This document shows, one piece after another, positions 1 through 8,192 of a DNA stretch of 39,891 nt (its first letter is position 1; every line of letters begins with the position of its first letter). The notes beneath the pieces are model-generated. The model saw only the letters and a list, made by a program, of their open reading frames with translations, had not been told where the DNA came from and searched no databases. This DNA is from Stutzerimonas stutzeri (lineage in GTDB: Bacteria > Pseudomonadota > Gammaproteobacteria > Pseudomonadales > Pseudomonadaceae): assembly GCF_013522825.1 (NCBI RefSeq), contig NZ_JAAMQZ010000041.1, forward strand, positions 1 through 39,891, given 5' to 3'. The position numbers and the translations under genes are program-made.

Positions 1-20
1 GGTTGAGTGGCCGGATGGCC

Positions 21-120
21 GTGGAATCAGTGGCCGGATGCGCGTGGAATGGGTGGCCGGATCAGCGTGGAATCGGTGGTCAGATGCTCATGGAATGGGT
101 GGCCAGATGACCGTGGAATC
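21..120. repeat. Tandem 23-bp imperfect repeats
   Basis: Four consecutive 23-bp units begin at 21, 44, 67 and 90, and a fifth degenerate unit starts at 113. Each begins (g/a)tggaat and carries a core close to gtggccggatg; the partial copy at 1-20 shows the array continues off the left edge. Such terminal repeat arrays occur near the ends of some IS21-type elements in Pseudomonas, but no transposase is visible here, so that origin is only a guess. An open frame runs through the repeats to a stop near 240; its repetitive first half makes it a doubtful gene, and its second half (121-240, basic C-terminus) was not recognised. Confidence 0.8.
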
Positions 121-297
121 CGCAGCCTGACTTACAACATCCAGACCGACGAGATTCGCTGGGAACATTTTAAAATGCTGCTCCATAGCCAGGCGGGACG
201 CGGAAAGCGCGGGAGGAAAAGTAAGCTGCAGCTTCACTAACGCATAGAGCGCGAACGATCATCGCTTGGAGATGGTTATGAGACAGGATGAATAAAA

Positions 298-323
298 GGC
301 CGCAGCTAATCTGCGGCCTTTTT
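298..323 (+). terminator. Rho-independent terminator
   Basis: A perfect 8-bp GC-rich stem (ggccgcag / ctgcggcc) with a 5-base loop is followed by five T residues on the plus strand. It lies about 60 bases after the stop codon of the frame ending at 240, so it probably ends a transcript entering from the left of the window. Confidence 0.75.
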
Positions 324-774
324 GGTTCTGAACACAACAGGAAAGAAACCGTATATTTACGCGACTGCGGGTATCACTTGCGGCGACCGTTGGAACACCC
401 AATCGCTGAGCGCTCTTCCACCGAAGAATTTGCACCCGCTGCGACGCGAATTCCGTGACAGTCGGCTGCTGCCACACAAATAGCACTTGAAGCATGGCCC
501 CTTTGGCATCAGACCGGACACCGCGTCATACCTCTCTGCGACAGACACGCGGCATGGTCACCCGCCGCATCATCGACACTCAATAGCTGCCGCAAGCCCT
601 ACGAGTGACAAGGCGAGACTGCAGCACTCGAGTCATGTGACATGGCGGTCGTAAGACAAGTTTGCCGCGGTGATCGGGCTTATGATTGAGGCCGGGGCGG
701 CAGCGCCCGCGAATGCCGCAGCTCACGTCTGTGCACAATCGCCATTTCGGCCAGGCAACGCCTGGCGGCTATGA
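324..774. other. Non-coding stretch, no gene seen
   Basis: Only short frames without a convincing start, ribosome binding site or recognisable domain are present on either strand. The stretch 752-767 contains a small hairpin (gccaggc / gcctggc). It appears to be decayed or intergenic DNA between the terminator at 323 and the inverted-repeat cluster that starts at 775. Confidence 0.5.
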
Positions 775-980
775 TTTGACAACAAAATTGCGGGGGCATA
801 CTTGAAGCAGCGAAGCGTTCCTTCAAGTATGCCCCCGCGCCCCATACTTGAAACCTTCAAGTATGGGGCAGTTGAGCATTTTGGGCGTTTGCAGGTAAGC
901 GAAACGAATGTGGAGCGAGACCGAGCAATAAGACCAAAATGATCAACTGCCTTCGCGAAGCGGCTGCCATTGTTGTCAAA
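775..980. repeat. Cluster of nested inverted repeats
   Basis: Several inverted repeats are packed together. A perfect 18-bp stem has arms 790-807 and 821-838 with a 13-base loop. It is followed directly by a perfect 14-bp stem with arms 839-852 and 856-869 and a 3-base loop. Both hairpins share the arm core catacttgaa. A third pair of 17 bases (868-884 and 934-950, one mismatch) encloses 49 bases, and an outer pair of 11 bases (775-785 and 970-980) encloses the whole set. No reading frame explains the pattern. It could be a folded recombination site, a miniature inverted-repeat element or a structured RNA. Confidence 0.8.
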
Positions 981-1030
981 AAAGGCAGCTTTCTTCATTT
1001 GCCGCAGGTAAATGGCTAGCTCTAATTTCG

Positions 1031-1294
1031 ATGCTATGCATGGCTACCTCTGGCAAAGCGGAAGAAGCCTGCTCACGTCCGCTTCCTCTGCGGGATGCGC
1101 GACGTTTCTATGCAACGGCCGCCGCTTGGTCACCTCCCATTCTGCGAACCCACCACTTCATATGTCAGGAAAGTACACACCTCTCTGACTGACAAACACT
1201 CCGCAGCGCCATCCCTGTACCAGCCTCTCGATGACTGGATTACTCGCGAAATCGGTCGGTCCTTAGTTTTGTCCCTCCGTGCCCAAGCGGTAGA
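1031..1294. repeat. Long dispersed repeat, left copy
   Basis: This stretch aligns in the same orientation with 36169-36430, roughly 85% identical by eye with a small indel in the middle. Shared blocks include atgctatgcatggctacctc at the start and cctgtaccagcctc later. The right copy lies just upstream of an MvaT-like gene; the left copy has no such gene after it, only non-coding sequence to 1513. The two copies bracket the nicotine locus. Short frames within it are not conserved between copies, so it is best read as non-coding. Confidence 0.85.
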
Positions 1295-1513
1295 GGTAAC
1301 GCCCACAGGTCGCAAAGTCTTCATGCTTCAATACCACAGGAACTCCGGTGTACGCCGCAAGCCTGCGCTCGGCCAGCTCGGCGAGCTGCAATGTCCGGGA
1401 TTAGTTGACCACTACACTTCTCACCGCTAGGAACAAAAAAGTAGAAGCAAGCAGCACAGCACTGCCAGGTAGAACCGGCCTGCTCCGCTCTGGATTGCAT
1501 AGCATTGCTTGCA

Positions 1514-2140
1514 CTAACCGATCTTAGGTCGCCGCATCTTGAACAAGGTTTCTGGCCCTAGCTGGAAGTAATCCCCCGAGCCGCCGCCGCGCAGGATGGG
1601 CTCGGCCGCCACGGTGTCATAAATGCCATCCTTTAACAAAGATTGCTCAATGTGTACGCCAATTACCTCGCCAAGGACCAGCCAGCTTTGCACTAATACG
1701 TTATCTGCTCGCTGCAGCTGTACGATTTGGCAAACCCGACATTCGAAAGAAACAGGGCTTTCCAGCACCCGGGGCGCTGAAATCAGTCGGGAGGACGTTG
1801 GTGTGAGCCCGCTTAGAACGAACTCGTCAACATCGGGCGCCACGGCTACGCAGCTCTGATTCATGGCCTCCGCCAGCGAACGGGTCGCCAAATTCCAAGC
1901 GAACTCGCCAGTTTCTTCGATGTTCGCGAGGCTGTCCTTACGTCCAATGCTTGAAAAGCCAATAATCGGCGGGACGTAATTGAATGCATTGAAAAAGCTA
2001 TAGGGGGCCAGGTTAAGCCGCCCTTCGTCATCTTTCGATGAGATCCATCCTATGGGCCGCGGCCCCACAATAGCACTGAACGGATCATGACGCAGACCAT
2101 GGCCCCGGGCAGGCTCGTAGTAGTACATTTCATCCTGCAT
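1514..2140 (-). CDS. Flavin reductase-like FMN-binding split-barrel protein
   Basis: The 208-residue product matches the DIM6/NTAB flavin reductase family. An early segment, residues 20-48 (AIVGPRPIGWIS, then LNLAPYSFFN), carries the usual FMN-binding pattern, followed by the typical PP-I-GFSS strand. Members bind FMN and either reduce free flavin with NAD(P)H or simply act as flavoproteins; the substrate here is unknown. GGAGG lies four bases before the chosen ATG. It is the last gene of the minus-strand block, separated from the NTF2-like gene by about 550 bases, so co-transcription with the nicotine genes is uncertain. HspB should bind its own FAD, so a reductase partner is not obviously needed. 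Confidence 0.8.
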   Translation of the reverse strand: MQDEMYYYEPARGHGLRHDPFSAIVGPRPIGWISSKDDEGRLNLAPYSFFNAFNYVPPIIGFSSIGRKDSLANIEETGEFAWNLATRSLAEAMNQSCVAVAPDVDEFVLSGLTPTSSRLISAPRVLESPVSFECRVCQIVQLQRADNVLVQSWLVLGEVIGVHIEQSLLKDGIYDTVAAEPILRGGGSGDYFQLGPETLFKMRRPKIG

Positions 2141-2690
2141 TTAGCCTCCAGTTCCGGTTTCGCCAGGCTCGCCTGCCCTCGCAACTAGGGATTTCGAGCA
2201 AATCGTCAACTAAACAATCCGTCGGCGTATCCCCCCGACAGCCGGTTTGCTGGTGTTGCTATTCTCCCACCACGGCGCGCAGGGACACGCCTAGTGGGTA
2301 AGGGGCAGGCAAACCGAACCGCTACAGTACAAGCCATCGAGGCTTCTGTTACAGACGATGCAACTAGGCAGCACATTTCCGTCGCGGTAGCCATGCCTAG
2401 TCTGTTCAATCGCTAGCAGACTCATCAGTAGCGCGCGAGCGGGGATGCGCTTAAGCTCGAAGCGGCTTTGGTTGTTATGTTGTCGAGTATCAGGCTACCG
2501 GGGGCGAAACACATCCTCCTGTTGCTACGGAGTAGCATGACTCATTATGGGTATCATCAGCGGAGCCGACGAGTGTCCAAGATTAACAGACGCCAATGCT
2601 AAGACGGCGCAAACACTTGAGCATATACCGTAGCCAAGAGTATCGATAGTTAGCGAGGGCCACGATAGGCTCAGGGCAAGCCTGCCCGAA
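2141..2690. other. 550-base gap, no convincing gene
   Basis: No frame here has a start with a ribosome binding site and a recognisable product. A plus-strand frame ending near 2415 reads like the last 35 residues of a protein but has no open upstream part, so it may be a remnant. The promoter of the flavin reductase gene should lie near 2150-2250. Confidence 0.4.
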
Positions 2691-3077
2691 TTAATGCTCG
2701 AACAGAGCTTCGCTGGCCTTCCCGTAAGCCAGCTTCGCAACAAGTTTACCGTTGTTAAAATGAAGCAGATCCAAACCCCGGAGATACGCTGGCTTGCCGC
2801 CTAATTCAAGGTTGCAGCGCCAACTAACCATTACTTTACCTGCTTGTTCGTCAATGAATAGGTCTTCGCCAACGTATTGCACCCTGCCAAATGTTCCATC
2901 AAAAAATGGTTGGAGCGCATTGCGGATAGCCGTAACCCCAGAGTGGCGCCCACCATAGATATCTTCGAAAACCGCATCATCGGTAAAAAAATTCATGGCT
3001 GCGTCCAAATCAGCTTTGTTGTTCGCATCAACAAACTTAGAAGTCGCTTGCTCTAAGTTTCGCTTTTCAGATGACAT
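2691..3077 (-). CDS. SnoaL/NTF2-like protein
   Basis: The 128-residue product has the length and pattern of the NTF2-like SnoaL family: an N-terminal helix (AdLDAAMNFFTDDAVFED), a central G-R-x-SGVTAIR stretch and beta strands ending in LDLLHFNNGKL. Such cone-shaped domains act as isomerases, cyclases, hydrolases or non-catalytic binding proteins, so the reaction cannot be inferred. GAGG is visible eight bases before the ATG. It sits 225 bases downstream of sapd on the same strand and may belong to the nicotine upper-pathway transcript, but its role in nicotine breakdown is unknown. Confidence 0.75.
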   Translation of the reverse strand: MSSEKRNLEQATSKFVDANNKADLDAAMNFFTDDAVFEDIYGGRHSGVTAIRNALQPFFDGTFGRVQYVGEDLFIDEQAGKVMVSWRCNLELGGKPAYLRGLDLLHFNNGKLVAKLAYGKASEALFEH

Positions 3078-3302
3078 TACGTTTTCCTCTTGGTGTGTGG
3101 ATTCATCGTGCCGAAATCAACCCAAAAGCAACGGAGCTGATTTAACCCTAGTTAATAAAGTGCGCAAACTTCAGCGCTATAATCTATCTGTTGTTAGGCG
3201 ACAATCTATTATCAACCATGTAGCCAAGCGCTAGCCGAGACGGAACAGAGGGGCGAATAACCCTGGGTGACGCTCGATAAGGAAAGCCTGTAAAGATGAT
3301 TT

Positions 3303-4736
3303 CTACGACCCCTCATAACCCATCACTGCCTTTATCTCAAGGAACTCCTCAAAACCGTACTTCCCCCACTCTCGGCCATTACCAGACTGCTTATAACCGC
3401 CAAACGGTGCGGTGAAGTCGAGTGCCGCCCCATTGAGATGTACGGCGCCGGTGCGTAGTTGTTTAGCGACGTTCCGAGCGCGCTCAAGGCTTCCGGAACT
3501 GACGTACCCAGAAAGACCGTAGCAGCTGTCATTAGCTATCTGGATCGCCTCATTCTCATCGCGGTAAGGCATGATGCATAAGACGGGTCCGAAAATTTCT
3601 TCCCTGGCTATATACATCTGCTTATTAACAGCGCTGAAGATTGTAGGCTGCGCAAAATAGCCAGACTCAAGTCCATCTGGACGCCCCAAACCACCGCAAA
3701 TCAGCTTGGCTCCTTCGGCCACGCCCTGCCGAATGCAGTCCTGCACTTTTTCATACTGCATTCCGCTAGCCAGAGGCCCGATGTTCGTATCCGAATGCAT
3801 CGGATCACCGACCACAATTTCTTTACAGAAATGTTCGGCTAAATGTTCGACCTCGTCTAGCTTCGAAAGAGGTACCAACATACGAGATGGAGCATTACAG
3901 CTTTGCCCCGTGTTAAGCATCATAGTGCGCACACCGTGCTTAACTGCAGTCTCCAGATCAGCGTCATCCAAAATGATATTGGCGGACTTACCACCCAACT
4001 CAAGGGCGACGCGCTTGACAGTCGGAGCCGCAGCTGTCGAAACGAGGGTACCTGCTCGGGTGGAACCGGTGAAGGAAACCAAGTCCACCTCAGGATGGGC
4101 GGCTAGGGGAGCGCCCACGCCAGGGCCGTCGCCGTTGACTAGGTTGAAGACCCCAGGCGGAACTCCAACTTCATCGAAGATTCTCGCAAGAAGATAAGCT
4201 GAGAACGGAGCAATCTCACTTGGCTTTAACACCATCGTACATCCGGCTGCCAACGCGGGCGCCACTTTGGCAGCGATCTGGTTTAATGGCCAGTTCCAGG
4301 GTGTTATCAAGCCACAAACGCCAGCTGGCTCACGTACCACACGAGTCGTTCCGAGGGACTCCTCAAAATCGTAATCCCGCAGTATGGACGCCGCCGTGAG
4401 GAAATGCCCCAGACCGGCCGGCGCCTGTAGGGGGAGGGCCAACTGAACCAGCGGAGCACCCATTTCCTCAGTGATAGCCTTGGCGAGCTCATCGAGTTTG
4501 GATTCAAATGCTCGGCATACTTGTTCTAGTAGCTCAAGACGTTGATCTTTTGATGTACGGGACCAGCCGTCAAAAGCTCGTCGAGCAGCTCGCACTGCCA
4601 GATCGACATGCTCCTCGGTGCCCAAGGAGATTAACCCAACAATTTTTTCAGTTGCGGGATTGATGACTTCCGCTTCACGTGCGCCTTTCGGCCTCACCCA
4701 TTGTCCGTCTATATAGAACTCTCGGTAATCACGCAT
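3303..4736 (-). CDS. sapd: 3-succinoylsemialdehyde-pyridine dehydrogenase
   Basis: NAD(P)-dependent aldehyde dehydrogenase of 477 residues. It contains the TPWNWP segment, the ELGGKS motif with the general-base glutamate, and the catalytic cysteine in GQSCNAPSR, all in the usual order. In the pyrrolidine pathway this enzyme oxidises 3-succinoylsemialdehyde-pyridine, the Pnao product, to 3-succinoylpyridine. The position directly behind pnao supports that substrate. I chose the ATG at 4736 (MRDYREF) because AAGGGGA lies just upstream; an in-frame start at 4766 would place ten extra residues deep in pnao. The chosen start overlaps the pnao stop by 8 bases, suggesting translational coupling. No signal peptide is seen, so the enzyme is probably cytoplasmic. 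Confidence 0.88.
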   Translation of the reverse strand: MRDYREFYIDGQWVRPKGAREAEVINPATEKIVGLISLGTEEHVDLAVRAARRAFDGWSRTSKDQRLELLEQVCRAFESKLDELAKAITEEMGAPLVQLALPLQAPAGLGHFLTAASILRDYDFEESLGTTRVVREPAGVCGLITPWNWPLNQIAAKVAPALAAGCTMVLKPSEIAPFSAYLLARIFDEVGVPPGVFNLVNGDGPGVGAPLAAHPEVDLVSFTGSTRAGTLVSTAAAPTVKRVALELGGKSANIILDDADLETAVKHGVRTMMLNTGQSCNAPSRMLVPLSKLDEVEHLAEHFCKEIVVGDPMHSDTNIGPLASGMQYEKVQDCIRQGVAEGAKLICGGLGRPDGLESGYFAQPTIFSAVNKQMYIAREEIFGPVLCIMPYRDENEAIQIANDSCYGLSGYVSSGSLERARNVAKQLRTGAVHLNGAALDFTAPFGGYKQSGNGREWGKYGFEEFLEIKAVMGYEGS

Positions 4737-6219
4737 TGCTATTTTTCCCCTTGAGATAGCTAGCAACCTGATACCCGACCTCGCGACCGCTCTCTATCGC
4801 GCCGTCTATAAAACCACGCCAGCCATTAGCCATGTCGGAACCGGCGAAGAAGAGCCGGCCTTCGCGCTTCTGCAGCTCGGTTAAATAGCGGGTTGTCTGA
4901 CCCGGACGATAAGTGCACCAAGTGCCCTTAGAAAAGGGATCGAGATTCCAGTCGTAGCCATAGCTGGACGTTACCTCCACGCCTGGAAGAAGGGGATGCA
5001 GGGCCTTTTCGACCGCTTTGCTATCGTTAATGTCTACCAGTTTAGGATCGGCGGAAAATGCGATAAGCAATGTACCGTTCTCACCGACGTGGTCCGTAAA
5101 CACCGAAGTGAAAGGCGTTACATCGTTTCTAGCGGGCGCATAGGTCATTACGTTACCTACATCTTGCTTTATACGAATGTAACCCTTAACACCCTTACCC
5201 GCATGGCCTTGGGAGGCAATTTCTGACTTTGCATCAGAGAGACGCGGACTGTACTCAACGTCACCCATCGTGTTTAAAGGCACTGCCATGACAACTGCCG
5301 ATGCCGCAATTGTGCCCTCTTCAGTGGTGATAAGTACCCTATGACTGTCTTGCTTAACTTTTAGCACAGGCGTTGAAAGCTGAATTTCCATATCACTTTC
5401 AGCAACCATGGCCTCCAGAAGACTCACGGTACCTGACTTAATTTTATATCTGGCAATTGAGTCGAACATAGTGGGCATGTTGAAGTTGCTGAGTGCAAAC
5501 CAGCGCATAATCTCGCTATAAGCGATCGTCTCTGGGTAGTTATGTCCATTACCGCTAAGCCATGAATCCATCATGTCTTTTTGCTCGCGGGTTAGGGACA
5601 GTTTATTTAAGTACTCAGAAGCTGACAACCCATCCATCTCCTGGAGCGCTTTTTTTGCAAAGAAAGGATCGAAGGGACGTGGGTAGATGTTGTGCGCTTC
5701 TTTGTAATATTCAGTACAAGCGGCGCCAAATATTTCGAACGCCTCTGCCGCCGGCGCTCGCTTCACCTGATTATCAGTAACCCAAATAACAGTTTCAGGA
5801 CTAGCGAGACCGACGGTTTCCTCGATTTCTAATCCATAATGCATGACCTCAGTCCACACATTAGGCTGGGTCCAGTGTACCCAAGTACCTCCAAGCTCCA
5901 CCTTCTCACCATCGAGCTTAGACGTAAACGTGCGGCCACCTAGGCGACTCCGGCCCTCAAGCACTAATGTTTTCAAGCCGGATCGGCTCAACTCCCTTGC
6001 AGCCGTTACCCCCGCAAACCCACCTCCGATCACGACGGCATCGTAATCTACGTTGCTTTGCAGCGGACCAACTCTTTCTTTATCCGCCCCCTGTGCCGTA
6101 GCGGACAGTGATAGGATCTGAGAGCCAACGCCTGCAGCAGCAGCACCAATAACGGCACCGCCAAGAAATTTGCGTCGCGATACACCGTCCTTGCTTATAT
6201 CACCCTTATCGTTAGCCAT
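4729..6219 (-). CDS. pnao: Pseudooxynicotine amine oxidase (Tat-exported)
   Basis: Flavin amine oxidase of 496 residues, the length I recall for Pnao of P. putida S16. A twin-arginine signal (SRRKFLGG, residues 15-22) is followed by an alanine-rich hydrophobic segment. The FAD-binding motif VIGGGFAG is near residue 62, RLGGRTF near 92, and the C-terminal amine-oxidase signature FAGSDMANGWRGFIDGA near 460. It removes methylamine from pseudooxynicotine to give 3-succinoylsemialdehyde-pyridine. It is related to NicA2 two genes upstream, with cycN between them, which suggests an old tandem duplication and a shared electron acceptor. AAAGGGG precedes the ATG by about ten bases. Confidence 0.92.
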   Translation of the reverse strand: MANDKGDISKDGVSRRKFLGGAVIGAAAAGVGSQILSLSATAQGADKERVGPLQSNVDYDAVVIGGGFAGVTAARELSRSGLKTLVLEGRSRLGGRTFTSKLDGEKVELGGTWVHWTQPNVWTEVMHYGLEIEETVGLASPETVIWVTDNQVKRAPAAEAFEIFGAACTEYYKEAHNIYPRPFDPFFAKKALQEMDGLSASEYLNKLSLTREQKDMMDSWLSGNGHNYPETIAYSEIMRWFALSNFNMPTMFDSIARYKIKSGTVSLLEAMVAESDMEIQLSTPVLKVKQDSHRVLITTEEGTIAASAVVMAVPLNTMGDVEYSPRLSDAKSEIASQGHAGKGVKGYIRIKQDVGNVMTYAPARNDVTPFTSVFTDHVGENGTLLIAFSADPKLVDINDSKAVEKALHPLLPGVEVTSSYGYDWNLDPFSKGTWCTYRPGQTTRYLTELQKREGRLFFAGSDMANGWRGFIDGAIESGREVGYQVASYLKGKNSNA

Positions 6220-6268
6220 GTTATCTTTACCCCTTTCTTATTTTACAAGCCGTCGCTTGGACGACCGG

Positions 6269-6670
6269 CTAGTTGGACGTCTGATTCAGCATGCATATTA
6301 CGTCGCGCCGATCTTGTTCATTCTTCAGGCCGGAAAACGCCATTCGGGTAAGCGGATAGACCCCCATTGGACTGTTAAGAAACGCATCAAGATGTTCTAC
6401 GGTCCAAGTGTCGCCCGACTTACGCAGTGCGGAAGAAAACTTATAACCCGGCACTTTGCCAACCTCCCGGCCAACCACACCGTGAAGATTCGGCGCCGCA
6501 GGTCCGTGTTTCCCTGTATTGTCATTGCTGTGACAAACCGCGCATGTCTGAAAGATCTTTTTACCATTATCTGGATTGCAATTTTCACTGGCTGTAGCGA
6601 CAGAAGAAGTAGCCCCAAAAAACAGCGCCCCCAGGCACAACAACACGGCTTGAAACTTTTGTTTTATCAT
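6269..6670 (-). CDS. cycN: Periplasmic class I cytochrome c, NicA2/Pnao electron acceptor
   Basis: Small c-type cytochrome of about 133 residues. A Sec signal peptide (MIKQKF start, then a leucine/alanine-rich core ending near ATA-SENC) is followed by the haem-binding CAVCH motif. RMAFSGL near residue 113 supplies the probable methionine ligand. In P. putida S16 a cytochrome c called CycN, encoded between nicA2 and pnao, has been reported to accept electrons from NicA2 in place of oxygen; the position here is the same. I prefer the ATG at 6670; an in-frame GTG lies two codons upstream. The ribosome binding site is weak, and the gap to the nicA2 stop is 27 bases. Confidence 0.87.
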   Translation of the reverse strand: MIKQKFQAVLLCLGALFFGATSSVATASENCNPDNGKKIFQTCAVCHSNDNTGKHGPAAPNLHGVVGREVGKVPGYKFSSALRKSGDTWTVEHLDAFLNSPMGVYPLTRMAFSGLKNEQDRRDVICMLNQTSN

Positions 6671-6697
6671 GATCACTTAATCCAGTTATAACGTTGG

Positions 6698-8134
6698 CTA
6701 ACCTAATATTTCTTTCGCTTCGCGTCCGGCGCGGAGACCACTCTCCACCGCGCCATCGATGTTGGCGTGCCAGCCGTTACTTGTTTCCGCGCCCGCGAAT
6801 AAAATGCGCCCTTCAGGTTGCTGCAAGTCTGTCAATCGACTCAGTTGGCCGACACCATAGGCGGCCCATGCGCCCAATGAAAACGGATCCGCAGTCCAAT
6901 CGTAGGCAGCTATTCCTAGAACTTCCACGCCGGGAAACAGTTTCCGGATTTCCCTAGTAACAGCATCACGATCATTCACGTCGATTGTTTCTGCGCGCGC
7001 GATGGTAATCGACAGTATTGTCCCCAACTCATCGCCGTAATCGTGAGTCTGGACCCAGTTAAGCGGCTGTTGTTCATCAGCGAAAGCAAAAACCCGGCCG
7101 AGGTTTTCTTTGACATGAACGTAAAGCTTAGCGCCTTTGCTGAGCTGCCCTTCTTGAATAAATCGCTGCTTCCCCTCCGATAGTGCCGGCGTGAAATTGA
7201 TGTGCCGATATGTATTGAGTGGAACCGTCATGATGATTGTACCGGCGGTAATGGTTTCGCCGTCATCAGTTTCAACACGAACTCCGCCATTTAGCTGTTC
7301 GACTGAAATAACTGGCATGTTCAGTCGAACCTCCGCGCCACTATCGGCGAGCATTGCGTTTATCAGACCGATTGTACCTCCCTCAATTCGATAGTGGGTC
7401 TCCGTGTCCATGAACGCGTTGTAATTCCAACCGCCGCATGCAAATAACTTCAAAACTCCCGGAAGCCCATATTTATCCGTGGTTTCCCCCCCATACAGAG
7501 CCATGTAGCTGTTAAGCTCAGCCCGCTGGGCTCGAGTTAGCTCCAACTGGTTTATACGGTCCAAGACGGACATTTTGTCTAGCTTGCGGGCACGCTCCGT
7601 AAACATCGGCTCATGTGGCCGCGGAAATGCCTCCCAGGCGTCGTGACACATCTTCTCGAAGGCAACTTGGATGTTCGTACCGAAGACCTCGGGCGGAAGG
7701 TCTTCTACGCTTCCGTCGTTGTACATAACTAACGTTTTATCCAGGTTGGTTAGGGGGTCTTCAACAACACCCAAACCGTAGCGTTGCATCTCAGACCACA
7801 CATGAGGTTGTAGCCAATGAACCCAAGCCCCGCCAAACTCAATTTCTTGCCCGGCAAAATGAGACGTGAACGTACGTCCACCGAGCCGAGATCGCGCTTC
7901 AAGCAAAAGCGTTTTGTAACCTTGATGGCCACATTCACGCGCGGCAGTCGCGCCAGCGAAGCCACCACCAACCACGATTACATCGTAATCAAACCCGGTA
8001 GCCCGCTTTGAAGTTCCGTTCTCGGTAGCGTTTGCAGATCCGATGAGCCCAAGCCCTGCAGCACCGGCCGTTACTACCGCCGCACCTCCAATAAATGATC
8101 TGCGACTAAGGCCGTTGTTTCTCTTTTCGTCCAT
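6698..8134 (-). CDS. nicA2: Nicotine oxidoreductase NicA2 (Tat-exported flavoprotein)
   Basis: Flavin amine oxidase of 478 residues, very similar in remembered sequence to P. putida S16 NicA2 along its whole length, including FGGAWVHWLQPHVW, GVLKLFACGGWNY and the C-terminal SNGWHANIDGAVESG. It oxidises S-nicotine to N-methylmyosmine, which hydrolyses to pseudooxynicotine. A twin-arginine signal (LSRRSFIGG, residues 9-17) precedes the FAD motif VVGGGFAG near 56. Many scattered substitutions relative to S16 indicate a diverged orthologue. It follows a RidA-like gene by 58 bases and precedes cycN, pnao and sapd, forming the upper-pathway operon. The chosen ATG has AAGGTG upstream. Confidence 0.95.
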   Translation of the reverse strand: MDEKRNNGLSRRSFIGGAAVVTAGAAGLGLIGSANATENGTSKRATGFDYDVIVVGGGFAGATAARECGHQGYKTLLLEARSRLGGRTFTSHFAGQEIEFGGAWVHWLQPHVWSEMQRYGLGVVEDPLTNLDKTLVMYNDGSVEDLPPEVFGTNIQVAFEKMCHDAWEAFPRPHEPMFTERARKLDKMSVLDRINQLELTRAQRAELNSYMALYGGETTDKYGLPGVLKLFACGGWNYNAFMDTETHYRIEGGTIGLINAMLADSGAEVRLNMPVISVEQLNGGVRVETDDGETITAGTIIMTVPLNTYRHINFTPALSEGKQRFIQEGQLSKGAKLYVHVKENLGRVFAFADEQQPLNWVQTHDYGDELGTILSITIARAETIDVNDRDAVTREIRKLFPGVEVLGIAAYDWTADPFSLGAWAAYGVGQLSRLTDLQQPEGRILFAGAETSNGWHANIDGAVESGLRAGREAKEILG

Positions 8135-8192
8135 TGTCTGACACCTTTAGTATCGTTGCGAATCTACAGAACCGATGAAACTGGCAGCCCAC

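Noticed and set aside
775..980. Nested inverted repeats as a CRISPR array or integron attC
   Set aside because: There are no regularly spaced direct repeats with unique spacers, and I saw no attC core sites or integrase gene.
1095..1430. 111-codon plus-strand frame over the left long repeat
   Set aside because: The frame is not kept in the right copy of the repeat, has no ribosome binding site and shows no domain.
3706..4197. 163-codon plus-strand frame opposite sapd
   Set aside because: It is fully antisense to a clear aldehyde dehydrogenase and has the composition expected of a shadow frame.
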